Assembly (NCBI GenBank): GCA_018898455.1
Contig: JAHIJO010000218.1
Coordinates: 1-44,773, forward strand
Source of the DNA: Verrucomicrobiota bacterium
Lineage (GTDB): Bacteria > Verrucomicrobiota > Kiritimatiellia > JAAZAB01
DNA: 44,773 nt
Direction: 5' to 3'
The translations under genes and the position numbers were made by a program. This document shows, one piece after another, positions 7,848 through 16,856 of this stretch. The notes under the pieces were generated by a model. That model saw only the letters and a list, made by a program, of their open reading frames with translations, ran no database searches and was not told where the DNA came from. Every line of letters begins with the position of its first letter. Position 1 is the first letter of the stretch.

Positions 7848-8295
7848 AACGTTCAACATTAAACTTTCAATATTGGAAACTCGTGTGAACCAACACCCAT
7901 TTGATCCGGAAGACCGGTTGCTTAATTATTCGGCCGAAATTATTCGACTGGCCGAACGTCTGCCTCATACCCGGGCGGGAAATCATGTAGCGACTCAACT
8001 TCTTCATTCCGGAACATCACCTTTGCCTAACCATGGCGAAGCCCAAGCGGCGGAATCCAAGAATGACTTTGTGCATAAGATGAGCATTTGTCTGAAATAA
8101 TTGCGTGAAACCCGGAGATGGCTCCGATTAATTCAGCGGGTTCCCCTGACGAAGAATCCAGCTGAAATTAACGCATTGCTGAAGGAAACCGAAGAACTCA
8201 TTTTGATTTTTTTCAGCCAGCATTAAAACAGCCCGGATGAGCAAGAAAACATAAAAGAGTGGATTTGTATGTTGAATGTTGAAAGTTGAAAGTTT
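7848..8295. mobile_element. IVP-type (four-helix-bundle) insertion element between leuC and leuD
   Basis: The normally tight leuC-leuD junction is broken by about 450 bases. They carry a degenerate four-helix-bundle gene and are edged by related words in opposite orientation: CAACGTTCAACATTAAACTTTCAA (7848-7870 region) on the left, and TGTTGAATGTTGAAAGTTGAAAG (8269-8291 region) on the right. Such word-repeat edges are, as I recall, common around 23S intervening-sequence-type four-helix-bundle genes. The exact ends and any target duplication cannot be fixed by eye. Confidence 0.55.
7885..8226 (+). pseudogene. Four-helix-bundle (23S rRNA IVP-like) protein with in-frame stop
   Basis: The frame from GTG 7885 (or TTG 7873) reads the typical start of this family: HPFDPEDRLLNYSAEIIRLAE, then HVATQLLHSGTSP, then NDFVHKMSICLK. 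A TAA at 8098-8100 interrupts it. The same frame then continues with LRETRRWLRLIQRV and ETEELILIF to a second stop at 8224-8226. Family members read LKELRETRRWL at this point, so one GAA-to-TAA change explains the stop. The function of the family is unclear; members form small helical oligomers and are found in 23S rRNA intervening sequences and next to mobile elements. Here it is probably inactive, unless the stop is read through. Confidence 0.8.
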
Positions 8296-8318
8296 TCCAT
8301 TTCACAGGATTAATAGCT

Positions 8319-8858
8319 ATGACATCTCCTATACTGCGCGGCAAGGTCTATGTCGTGGGCGACAACATCGACACTGACCAGATCATCCCGGCTCAGCATC
8401 TGAACCTGGTGCCGACTATTCCGGCCGAGTACAAGAAACTGGGCACCCTGGCGCTGAGCGGACTGCCGGCGGAATACCCGCCGCTGGTAAAAAAAGGCGC
8501 CGGGATTTCCGAATATGTCATCATTATCGGCGGACGCAACTTCGGGTGCGGTTCGTCCCGCGAGCACGCGCCGATCGCGCTGGGGGCCGCCGGCATCCGG
8601 GCCGTGGTGGCAGAATCCTATGCCCGCATCTTCTTTCGCAACGCGATCGCCACGGGCGAGTTTTACCCCTGGGAGACTGAAACCAGCCTGCGGCAGGTAT
8701 TCAACACCGGCGATATGGCCGAAATCCAGTTCGATCGGGAAACAATCACCCATTCTGATTCCCGCAAGGAATTCCCGCTGAAGCCGCTGGGCGACGCCAA
8801 AGCGGTGGTGGAAGCCGGGGGCCTGTTCGCTCACGCCCGGAAGATGGGTATGATGTAA
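8319..8858 (+). CDS. leuD: 3-isopropylmalate dehydratase small subunit
   Basis: Small, swivelling subunit that completes the LeuCD active site. It has 179 residues from ATG 8319. DNIDTDQIIPA near residue 15 and GRNFGCGSSREHAP near residue 70 are the family signatures; the latter carries the serine and arginine that bind substrate. A TTG at 8286 would add 11 residues that fall in the insertion-element edge, so I reject it; AGGA precedes the ATG by about nine bases. leuD ends only five bases before the ParA-UroD frame, so the two are probably cotranscribed. Confidence 0.93.
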   Translation: MTSPILRGKVYVVGDNIDTDQIIPAQHLNLVPTIPAEYKKLGTLALSGLPAEYPPLVKKGAGISEYVIIIGGRNFGCGSSREHAPIALGAAGIRAVVAESYARIFFRNAIATGEFYPWETETSLRQVFNTGDMAEIQFDRETITHSDSRKEFPLKPLGDAKAVVEAGGLFAHARKMGMM

Positions 8859-8863
8859 ATGTT

Positions 8864-10768
8864 ATGGACACGCGGGTAATAGCATTCGCTAATCAGAAAG
8901 GCGGGGTCGGCAAGACAACCACGGCCGTTAATCTGGCCGCCTGTCTTGCGGAACGCGGCCGAAACATTCTCCTGATCGACTTGGACCCGCAAGCCAACGC
9001 CACCAGCGCCCTGGGCGTTGAAAAACAGCAGGATCACAGCGTATATCAGCCTCTACTGGGTAATGGTTCGCTCCAGGACCAGATTATTCACACCACGCTC
9101 AAACATCTGGATCTGATTCCCTCGGAACTTGACCTCGCGGGCGCCGAAGTGGATATCGCCCGCTCGGAACGCTATTTGCATTGTTTCCGGGAAATCCTCC
9201 TGCCCCTCCTGGATCATGCTCCCTACGATTATGTCTTCCTTGATTGCCCGCCGTCATTGGGCATTCTGACCTGCAACGGACTAACTGCGGCGCATGCGCT
9301 GATGATTCCGGTCCAATGCGAATACCTGGCCCTTGAAGGACTCAGCATGATTACCCGGCTGATCCGGCAATTGAATACCAGCGGAGCAAACCCGGGATTG
9401 GAATTGGACGGCATTGTCATGACCATGTTCGATACCCGCACCAACCTGGCGTCCCAGGTGCTCGAAGAGGTTAAAAAACATTTCGGCGACCGCGTTTATG
9501 AAACCTATATTCCCCGGAGCGTCCGCCTCAGCGAAGCCCCCAGCTACGGCCAGGCCATCACGCTTTATGATTCGCGTTGCACCGGCGCCCAGGCCTACCG
9601 GGCCCTGGCCCGCGAGTTCATCCGGCGCCACAAGCCGGACGCTAACCCCCGCCCGGCGGCTCCGGCAGTGTCGAAAAACCAGCCGCTCAGTTCCAGAGAA
9701 CGCCTGCGCCGGGCCTATTTCCACGAAACCATGGATCGTCCCGCCGTTTACAGCCGGACTGGATTTCCAGCCGATGATCCCAGTTATGACGCCCTCAAAG
9801 CCTGCCTCAGGGAATTATCGGATTTGAAGCAAGACTGGTGGGGGGCGAGTTGGATCAAGCCGTCCCCCATCGAACAGCGGACGGAGCCGTTCACCGACGA
9901 TTTCCAGCGAACGTTTTCCCGGCTTCAAACACCTAAAGGCGTTTTGGAATCCAGCTATCTCGTCAGCCTGAAGAACCAGCCGGGACTCCATGAATCCTAT
10001 TTTATTAAAACACGCGCCGACGCCGAAGCGTATCTATCCCTGCCCTTGCCGGAAATAGGTGGCAAGGCCGATTCATTTGGCGAAGTGGAAAAGGCCATGG
10101 GCGAACGGGGAATTATTGACGTCGGCCTGGGATATAATCCGGCGGGGTTTGTCGCCGAGCTGACGGGATCGGAGACTTTTGCGCTGTTGTCCGTCTCCGA
10201 CCGGGATATCCTCCATGCCCTGTGCGAGCGGCGCATGATCCTCCTGACACGCCTGGTCAAAGCCCTGGCGGAGCATAAAATCGGCCCATACTTTTCCATG
10301 TGCGGGGAAGAATTTCTCACCCCTCCGCTCCACGGCCCCGCGGATTTCAACGACTTCAATGTCCGTTACGACAAGCCAATCATTGATTTGATCCATGAAG
10401 CCGGCGGACGGATCCATATCCACTGCCACGGACGGATCAAGCAGGTATTGCAGGGATTCCTGGACATGGGCGTGGACGTTCTGCATCCCTTGGAAGCCCC
10501 CCCGATGGGGGACATTACCGCCGCCGAGGCCAAGCAGTTGGCCCGGGGCAAGCTGTGCCTGGAAGGCAACATCCAGATTGCCGCCATGTATGAACACTCG
10601 CCGGAACAGGTTCGCGCGGAAACCAAGGCCCTCATCGCCGCCGCGTTTGACGACCAGTCAGGATTAATCGTCTCCCCCACCGCTTCGCCCTATATTTTCG
10701 GGGCCGGACAGCAATGCCTGCCCCAATACCAGGCCATGATCGACGCCGTCCGGAACTGGAAATCCTAG
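8864..10768 (+). CDS. ParA-type ATPase fused to a uroporphyrinogen-decarboxylase-like domain
   Basis: One uninterrupted frame of 634 residues encodes two unrelated domains. Residues 1-255 are a ParA/Soj ATPase: deviant Walker A KGGVGKTT (12-19), DLDPQANAT (39-47), DCPPSLG (127-133) and the SEAPSYGQAI motif (223-232) are all present. A Pro/Ala-rich linker (about 256-275) leads into a URO-D/cobamide methyltransferase-type barrel (about 276-634), with RRAYFHETMDRPAV at its start, a HIHCHG motif (518-523) where zinc-binding methyltransferases carry H-x-C, and LEGNIQ near 566-571. ParA proteins segregate DNA or position complexes; URO-D relatives act on tetrapyrroles or methyl groups. The combined role is unknown to me. 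No parB lies nearby. The leuD stop is five bases upstream, so expression with leucine genes is likely. No internal stop or frame change is visible at the join. Confidence 0.85.
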   Translation: MDTRVIAFANQKGGVGKTTTAVNLAACLAERGRNILLIDLDPQANATSALGVEKQQDHSVYQPLLGNGSLQDQIIHTTLKHLDLIPSELDLAGAEVDIARSERYLHCFREILLPLLDHAPYDYVFLDCPPSLGILTCNGLTAAHALMIPVQCEYLALEGLSMITRLIRQLNTSGANPGLELDGIVMTMFDTRTNLASQVLEEVKKHFGDRVYETYIPRSVRLSEAPSYGQAITLYDSRCTGAQAYRALAREFIRRHKPDANPRPAAPAVSKNQPLSSRERLRRAYFHETMDRPAVYSRTGFPADDPSYDALKACLRELSDLKQDWWGASWIKPSPIEQRTEPFTDDFQRTFSRLQTPKGVLESSYLVSLKNQPGLHESYFIKTRADAEAYLSLPLPEIGGKADSFGEVEKAMGERGIIDVGLGYNPAGFVAELTGSETFALLSVSDRDILHALCERRMILLTRLVKALAEHKIGPYFSMCGEEFLTPPLHGPADFNDFNVRYDKPIIDLIHEAGGRIHIHCHGRIKQVLQGFLDMGVDVLHPLEAPPMGDITAAEAKQLARGKLCLEGNIQIAAMYEHSPEQVRAETKALIAAAFDDQSGLIVSPTASPYIFGAGQQCLPQYQAMIDAVRNWKS

Positions 10769-10790
10769 ATTCCTTGTGCCAAGGAATCTA
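10766..10790. terminator. Perfect 11-bp hairpin on the ParA-UroD stop codon
   Basis: TAGATTCCTTG-TGC-CAAGGAATCTA; the first three bases are the stop codon. It separates the leucine transcript from the convergent island. It lacks a T-run on either side, so intrinsic termination is unproven, and a protein-binding palindrome is possible. Confidence 0.4.
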
Positions 10791-10806
10791 AAATGTGGAG
10801 TTTCAC

Positions 10807-11049
10807 TCATATCTGAGAGAAATGACGCCAGAAGTGCTTTTTTAACTCCTCGTTGACTGGCGGTGCGGATTCTTTCTCCCCGGTATCCGCGCCAGCATTG
10901 AATCCCAATGGCTTGCGCTTTTCTGATGGGCTTGCCCCAAGATTTGACGTCATGATGAATACCGCAGCCAGCATGGACAGTTCACGGCCTTCCGTTTCTA
11001 TTCGCCACCCGTCCGCAAAGACTTCATGGTCGAATGCCGCGATGTGCCC
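10807..11049 (-). pseudogene. ClpA/ClpB-like AAA+ ATPase fragment
   Basis: Downstream of the DUF499 gene, a minus-strand frame open for 80 codons reads FADGWRIETEGRELSML, then FIMTSNLGA, then KPLGFNA and ELKKHFWRHF. The order DG...GR, MTSNLG, GF and a final (F/W)R-F is that of the second AAA+ module of ClpA/ClpB, around sensor 1. Both the upstream Walker motifs and the downstream arginine-finger part are missing, there is no start codon in context, and a TAG precedes it. It is a relic lying just past the last island gene, so it may be part of a gene the island replaced. Confidence 0.5.
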
Positions 11050-11056
11050 CTATTTA

Positions 11057-13882
11057 TTATGAAGTATGCCCTTGATTTTCTATATCAATCTCCAGCCCCA
11101 ACTGACGGGCGGATTCCTGCATGGCTTTGATGGTGGGATGGTCGGGGGGGAGCTTCTGCTCTTCACCGGGGACCATCTCAAATTCAACGCCAAGATCCAG
11201 TTTCTTGAGATTCATTCTGGCAGCCGGGTTGATGAAGCACCGGAAGAGATCGGACCAGCTTTCCAGAGGCACGCTGCCTGTAATCTTGATCCGTTTCACC
11301 TGGGCTGTTGATGCCGGTTGGTCTTCTTTGCCTGATTCGGCCGTCTTGTCGGTTGGCTCGGTCTCGCCTTTGCCGGATTTCGGCGACAGAGTGTTGTCGC
11401 CGGGTTTGTCCCCATGTTCCTGAGTGAACGGCGGAATGATCCAGAAACCTTCCTCTTCCAAGTCTAGGGTAACGTACTCGCCGCACCACTTTGACTGCAA
11501 TTTCTCCAGATTCAGGCCACGGGCCAAGCCAATGACCTTCTCCTTGCAGGCATGGGACAATCCTTCCAGAACTGCATGTCGTGATGTGATCATCGGTTTG
11601 TCGGTGTAACGAAGAAATGCCTCAAGTGCATCCTTCACTCGGAGCCCACCTGATTCGGGAATCAAGCCGGTTTTCTGGAGGGTCACACTGCCGATCTTCT
11701 TTAGAACCCATTCCTCTTCCTCAATGACCTGCTTCCAGACGACATCCAAATGCTCAGAGAAACTGGCGCGGGTGTCATTCAAGGCGCATGTGACGAGTTT
11801 CTGACCTTCGATTCTGGCGACATAGGTGTATGCTCCGCCAACAGCTTCTCCGACGGCCTTGCGGGATGTGGTCATCCGGTTGTTTAAGTCAGTTTTCTGT
11901 TCGTCATCCAGTTGTGTCCCATAATCGTGTTTCACGGCTTCAAGAACCTTGACTTCAAGGATGGCATTGCGGAGACGCGAGAGTCCCCGAGAGGATGGCA
12001 GAAGGAAAACAAGGGTGTTTCTGTACAAACGGTCTTTCTTGCCGCATTTCTGGCTCGAGGAAAGGACTTTTTCTTCCGAAGTTGATATCTTGCCGGCTGA
12101 CCCGTTTCGTTCGTCCGAGTAAACGCAATCCGGCGGCATGACGAGGAGAGTGAGAGACTTCTGTTCCGGGAGATCTGGCTCCGGGTTGACCAGAACACGC
12201 CAGCTACCCAAGCCGGTCTTGATGTCCTTCGCTTGCTGTTGAACAGTTTCTATCAATTCAGTATCGAGATTCTGGGATGAGAATTGTCCTCTGTACTGAA
12301 CTATGAGTTTGGTCAACGTAGGTTTTGTGCCGAACCAATAGCGTTTACCCTGACTGCCGGCGCTCGTGGTGTGCAGATAGAATCCACGTTCCTCAAGGGC
12401 CAACAATGCCCCGTCAGTGTAACCCCAGTTGAGATCAGGGCGCCCGACGCAGAGTTTCAGGTCCTTTGTGCCATAGCCGGTGCGTTCGCCCTGGCCGCCG
12501 AAAGAACCGAGAAGGATAGCCGATGCAAGACCTTCAACAATCCTCTCTCGCTGGTATTCATCCCCTCGTTCCTCGTCTAGCAGAACAGCATTGGCCTTCT
12601 TGCCAATGACGTCATTCGCAACGACGGACTCATACTGGGCACCCCAAAGGCGAGTCAGCGCGGAGTGGAGAGCATCTATTGTCCAGTGTATATGGCAAGG
12701 CTGGATCAGCAGTTGGGACTGCGACTCGTTCTTACGCCTCTGCCAGAGGTCGGCAACCACTGACGCCAACAGGCGGAGTACTCCACGGGTTCGTTGGAAA
12801 TCACCATGGCTACCCCACCGGAGATACAGTGTGTCTATCAGGCTCGGATGGAACGGGTATGCTGCAATGATGTGTTCCTTGTACGTTGCGCGGCTGGCTT
12901 CGGTGGGCAATTCGTTCCGATGTTGCTGATAAACCTTCATGTAGGCATCGGCTACAGCCTCATGATCTGCCGGTTTGCCAAGGGTTTCAAACAGCCTCCG
13001 CCGGACAACCTCGTAGATCTCATTATCTGCCACAGGCGTATTGTCGGCGCTCATTCGACCAAAGCGTTTCTCAAGGCGCTTGAGCAGTTCTTCACCCTTT
13101 TCCGCGCTCGCTACTTCAAGATGACTGGCTGGGAGTGTTGCGACAAGAGCCACACCCTCAACTTGCTGGGCGGATTCGGTAAGCTCTTGGATAAAGGAAA
13201 CCGTCTGGTCTGCCAGGGTGCTGTCCTCGACTTTGACGGCAGAAGCGGCAACACAGTAATCGGCAACCTCGTCCAGAAGAATGAGGCACGGGGCGGCCTT
13301 CTTCAGAATGTCAACGAAGAGACCTTTGGGTGCCGTCCTGCTTTCATCATTGGCTTTTATGTCGGCATAAAGTTCTTTGCCGCCGAGTTGAACAGCGATC
13401 TCACCCCACATTGTGTGGGTACGAATGCCTTCGGGGGTCTTGCGGCCCTGGACGGCGTCACAAGACTGGTTGGTAAAGACGGCTACAGCCTTCACCTTCT
13501 TGGGCAACGCTTGACCAAGCACCTTGCGCACTTCCGCGCAACCGGAAGCCTTCTTGATCTTATCTGTGCTATTCGCCAAATGCCACAAAGCCACGAGTGC
13601 ATGAGTCTTGCCGCCGCCAAAGGCCGTTTGAAGGCTCAGAATCCGGTCGCCAGCATCCGCGTCACATGAAAGGGCGGAAGCGGCTTTCTTCAGGACCTTG
13701 GTCAATCCCACTGTGAGGTAGGTCTTGTCGAAAAAGGTTTCGGCGTTGGTGTAGATTTCGGGTGCAGTTCCCTGCACAACGGCCCAGAGGTTTGCGGCAA
13801 ACACCGCTTCACTCAACCGGCCTTTCTGTATGTCCTCATGCGGAACCGCCACCGCATACCACGGTTTCAAGTTTTCGCTCAT
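11057..13882 (-). CDS. DUF499-type P-loop ATPase (defence-associated)
   Basis: A 941-residue protein of the DUF499/COG1483 family, whose members include the BrxC/PglY ATPases of BREX systems. Walker A FGGGKTH lies near residues 88-94 and Walker B LILLDEVADY near 200-209. A short ALVALWHLA helix follows the P-loop, as in the family. The C-terminal part has a polar Lys/Glu/Ser/Thr linker (about 815-860) before a last globular segment. I start at ATG 13882 (MSENLKPW), because GGGAG stands 8 bases upstream; an ATG five codons earlier lacks such a site. It follows the DUF1156 methylase by 27 bases and is last in the island. The role is inferred as an ATP-driven partner of the methylase in sensing or blocking foreign DNA. 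Confidence 0.85.
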   Translation of the reverse strand: MSENLKPWYAVAVPHEDIQKGRLSEAVFAANLWAVVQGTAPEIYTNAETFFDKTYLTVGLTKVLKKAASALSCDADAGDRILSLQTAFGGGKTHALVALWHLANSTDKIKKASGCAEVRKVLGQALPKKVKAVAVFTNQSCDAVQGRKTPEGIRTHTMWGEIAVQLGGKELYADIKANDESRTAPKGLFVDILKKAAPCLILLDEVADYCVAASAVKVEDSTLADQTVSFIQELTESAQQVEGVALVATLPASHLEVASAEKGEELLKRLEKRFGRMSADNTPVADNEIYEVVRRRLFETLGKPADHEAVADAYMKVYQQHRNELPTEASRATYKEHIIAAYPFHPSLIDTLYLRWGSHGDFQRTRGVLRLLASVVADLWQRRKNESQSQLLIQPCHIHWTIDALHSALTRLWGAQYESVVANDVIGKKANAVLLDEERGDEYQRERIVEGLASAILLGSFGGQGERTGYGTKDLKLCVGRPDLNWGYTDGALLALEERGFYLHTTSAGSQGKRYWFGTKPTLTKLIVQYRGQFSSQNLDTELIETVQQQAKDIKTGLGSWRVLVNPEPDLPEQKSLTLLVMPPDCVYSDERNGSAGKISTSEEKVLSSSQKCGKKDRLYRNTLVFLLPSSRGLSRLRNAILEVKVLEAVKHDYGTQLDDEQKTDLNNRMTTSRKAVGEAVGGAYTYVARIEGQKLVTCALNDTRASFSEHLDVVWKQVIEEEEWVLKKIGSVTLQKTGLIPESGGLRVKDALEAFLRYTDKPMITSRHAVLEGLSHACKEKVIGLARGLNLEKLQSKWCGEYVTLDLEEEGFWIIPPFTQEHGDKPGDNTLSPKSGKGETEPTDKTAESGKEDQPASTAQVKRIKITGSVPLESWSDLFRCFINPAARMNLKKLDLGVEFEMVPGEEQKLPPDHPTIKAMQESARQLGLEIDIENQGHTS

Positions 13883-13909
13883 AGTTTTCACTCCCATGCG
13901 TCAGGAATA

Positions 13910-16849
13910 TCACTTGTCAAACAATGTCGCCTCTTTGCGCCCTTTACGTTTCACTTCAGTCTGCAACGTACTTCTCTCGACAAGCAGGGCGTTGATAAGT
14001 CGCCAGTCTTCGCCGTCGCGGGGAAGCACTTCGAAAAGCGCTTGTGCCAGTTTCCAGAACGGGGTGGAATCAGCAAAATCACCTTCGCTCAGATACTGGA
14101 CGAGTTCTCCCCGTTTCTCTTGTTTCCAGAGAAGCATGGCCCGGTGCAGGGCATCCACGAGTGGTATGGGTGTTTCGCCGGAGCGAATGCCGAGGTTCTT
14201 CCGTTTCTGGCGATCAGTCAGAAGCGCCAATCGGCATGCGGAGCCGTCTACCACGAAAAGATCGTGGTTCTTTGCCAGTTCAATTGCGCTTTCGCTGCCG
14301 TCACCAATCTTCGAGATCAGGATGGCGTCGTCATAAGATTGCTCGTTGATGCCATAGAGATTTGCCCACACGTAGTAGAGCGTGGAAAGGTTGTCGCCGC
14401 GGAATTCGCCCGCAATGGCGTCGCGAGCCGCATCCCGCGCCAGTTCGAGCAGATCGCTTACTTCCACAAGAGTGCCATCCGCCTTCTCGACTCGGTCGTA
14501 CTTGCCGAACACTCCAACCGCTGGTCCATAACAGGCGACAATCAAGTCAGCGCCACGGAACCCGTAATCCCAGAAACGTTTGACCGATTCCGCTACAATG
14601 GCGTTGATCTCCTTCTTGACGTCTTTCAGTGATGACGCGGACCCAGCAACGCGAGGACGGCAGATCACGGTGATCGATGACGCCAAAGCGGATGAATTGA
14701 TAGCAATTGCACGCACATCCCGTTCGGTGTCGATTGCCCAAGTTGCATCAATGCTCAGACCTGCATTGAATAAAGCCTGAATCAATGCTGTCCATGCCTT
14801 TACGGATTGATGGGCGAACATTACCGCAATCACGCCATCCGGCTTTGTTACCCGGCGAGTTTCGGCCAAGCACTGAGCCAATTTGGCCTCGAAGTGGTTC
14901 TCGGCTTTTTCGACTGAACCACCATGCCTGTGTTTAAGGGCCGTTGCCTCTTCAGTCTTTGGTGTCAGCGGTGTGCTCAGAACTTCCGGGAATATACTGC
15001 CGAGACTGCGTTTGAGCCAGACATAGAAGAAGTCGGATAGATCGGCATAGGCAATGGCGTCAAAGTACGGTGGATCGGTGACGGTAACATCTACGGAACC
15101 TTTCGTGACCGGAAGTTTCGCTCCATCGCCACGGAATACTTGAGCAGATGGTGTTGGGGTCATCAGTGCGGATTCGTGCTCGATGAATCGGGTCATCCAC
15201 TCCAACTGACCGATAGCACCGCCTGATGCGTCCGCAAATGGGTTGACTTCAGGATAGTCCCAAACCATGGGAATAGCCTGTCTGCTAAAAGGCGAGGCAA
15301 TAAACTCACCTCCTGGTTTCCAGAGACCTACGTTGGTAAGAAACATCGATGTTCTACTGATCCACAATCCAAGGTACCCACAGACGGCGGCGGTGTAGTC
15401 CGGGTCGTCGTTGTCCTTGGCGAGAGCGGACTTGATTTCCTCGAAGCATCGGAGAAACGTTTGCATCGCCACCAGTTGACGCGGGTTGAATAACGAACCC
15501 CAGGTCTTCATGCCGTAAAGCCAGGTCTTGATGTTCCATTGATCAGCGGGAATCAGTTCTTTGGGGGCATGAGCAACAAGAGGATGGCTGGCCGCACCAT
15601 CGAATGCCTTAAGGTCACTTTTCTCGACGGCTCGATAGGCTTTTCCGTCGGCAGTGTCGGTGATCACGACGACCATGCACTCAGACATCTTGCCGACGGA
15701 ACCCGCTTCACGAAGATAATCCATGGGTGAAATCTGCTCGCAAAATGGACATCGTACTCCACCGCGACTGATGATCGTGCCTTCGCTCTGTTCGATCTTC
15801 TTTCCGGAGACAACCCCGAATTCCACTGTCTTGGATTTCCTGTTGACCCGCATTTCCAAGGCGACTTTCTTGTCGGGTTTGTCGCAGACGAGCAGACTAC
15901 GGAGAAGCGGCATTGTGGCGCGGCAGGATGGGTTGCCACACGGGGCAGTTCTTGCCCAAAAATAACCGACTACCGGATGGCCATCTTTTCCCGGCGGATA
16001 GAATTCGCCGATCTTTTCGCGGGCGGATTCCAGAATCGCCTTTGCCCAGCGTTCGACGTCATAGGCCAGGACGTTTTTCACTTCGATCTTTTGCGCACTC
16101 TCATCGAACAGTTCTTTTGGATGGATCCCCGAGTCGTTCCTACCAAGCGCGGGTCTTGTGCCTGGTTTGCCATACTTCTGGGGCCATTCGCATGAGGCAC
16201 GCAGAATGAGATAGGCGACGGGATTGTAGTCGTTGGCAATGGGTTGGCATCCGAGGCGACCAGCTTCTAGGGGAATAGCGCCACCGCCCGCAAAGGGGTC
16301 GAGTACAGTCGGAGTTGATCCGTCGTTCGCGGCGGCAATCAGTTCCCTGGCAATCCTGAGAACTTCCCGACCCTGATTGTTGGCGGGATCACTGGTTTCC
16401 CACTTTATGAGGGAGCGATCATCCAGCATCTCGGCCGGTTTCGGCTGTTTGTTAGTCTTGCCGGTCTCAAAATCCAATGCTGTCCTCGACCATTTGGCGA
16501 TGAACATGAGAAGGCGGTTGCGAAGCGTGTCGGGCATGTTCTCGTAAGGCCTGTAGGGATCGGGGTCTGGGATACGATACTTGCCTGAAGCGGTGAATTG
16601 AAGCGCCTTGGGGACTGAGTCTTTGAGGTGCTTGCTCACCAGTTTCTTGAACGCCGTCGGGCATTGCGGGTCGTCAGGGTCGGGAACCAGCGAAGCAAAC
16701 ACAATACCGCGTGCCGCAGGTAGCGGTCTTCGTGCCCACCAGAGGTGGAGCGTGGAAATGTGCCCGTGTCGCAGGGACTTGTCTCTCACGCTTTCGGCGG
16801 ATATTTCCCTTACGGGAAACGCCACTTCTATTAACCGTTTGAATGCCAC
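13910..16849 (-). CDS. DUF1156 adenine-specific DNA methylase with Zn ribbon
   Basis: N6-adenine DNA methyltransferase of the COG1743 type, 979 residues. The DUF1156 segment is at the N-terminus (VRDKSLRHGHISTLHLWWAR near 18-40), the SAM-binding motif DPFAGGG near 184-190, and the catalytic DPPYF near 592-596. Between them are zinc-ribbon-like pairs: C304/C309 (APCGNPSC) and CPFC near 367-370. The longer open frame back to 17077 overlaps the preceding TOPRIM gene and encodes family-unlike residues. I therefore use GTG 16849, which lies 7 bases after that gene's stop with GAGG just upstream. It probably marks self DNA. There is no separate restriction subunit nearby. Confidence 0.87.
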   Translation of the reverse strand: MAFKRLIEVAFPVREISAESVRDKSLRHGHISTLHLWWARRPLPAARGIVFASLVPDPDDPQCPTAFKKLVSKHLKDSVPKALQFTASGKYRIPDPDPYRPYENMPDTLRNRLLMFIAKWSRTALDFETGKTNKQPKPAEMLDDRSLIKWETSDPANNQGREVLRIARELIAAANDGSTPTVLDPFAGGGAIPLEAGRLGCQPIANDYNPVAYLILRASCEWPQKYGKPGTRPALGRNDSGIHPKELFDESAQKIEVKNVLAYDVERWAKAILESAREKIGEFYPPGKDGHPVVGYFWARTAPCGNPSCRATMPLLRSLLVCDKPDKKVALEMRVNRKSKTVEFGVVSGKKIEQSEGTIISRGGVRCPFCEQISPMDYLREAGSVGKMSECMVVVITDTADGKAYRAVEKSDLKAFDGAASHPLVAHAPKELIPADQWNIKTWLYGMKTWGSLFNPRQLVAMQTFLRCFEEIKSALAKDNDDPDYTAAVCGYLGLWISRTSMFLTNVGLWKPGGEFIASPFSRQAIPMVWDYPEVNPFADASGGAIGQLEWMTRFIEHESALMTPTPSAQVFRGDGAKLPVTKGSVDVTVTDPPYFDAIAYADLSDFFYVWLKRSLGSIFPEVLSTPLTPKTEEATALKHRHGGSVEKAENHFEAKLAQCLAETRRVTKPDGVIAVMFAHQSVKAWTALIQALFNAGLSIDATWAIDTERDVRAIAINSSALASSITVICRPRVAGSASSLKDVKKEINAIVAESVKRFWDYGFRGADLIVACYGPAVGVFGKYDRVEKADGTLVEVSDLLELARDAARDAIAGEFRGDNLSTLYYVWANLYGINEQSYDDAILISKIGDGSESAIELAKNHDLFVVDGSACRLALLTDRQKRKNLGIRSGETPIPLVDALHRAMLLWKQEKRGELVQYLSEGDFADSTPFWKLAQALFEVLPRDGEDWRLINALLVERSTLQTEVKRKGRKEATLFDK

Positions 16850-16856
16850 ATAGACC

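Noticed and set aside
7841-8295. The leuC-leuD spacer as a CRISPR-like or tandem repeat
   Set aside because: The TTCAAC/ACTTTCAA words are few, irregular and confined to the two edges of the IVP gene.
10853-11062. Plus-strand 69-residue ORF in the gap before the DUF499 gene
   Set aside because: The opposite strand reads a ClpA/B-like motif series there; the plus frame is its shadow.
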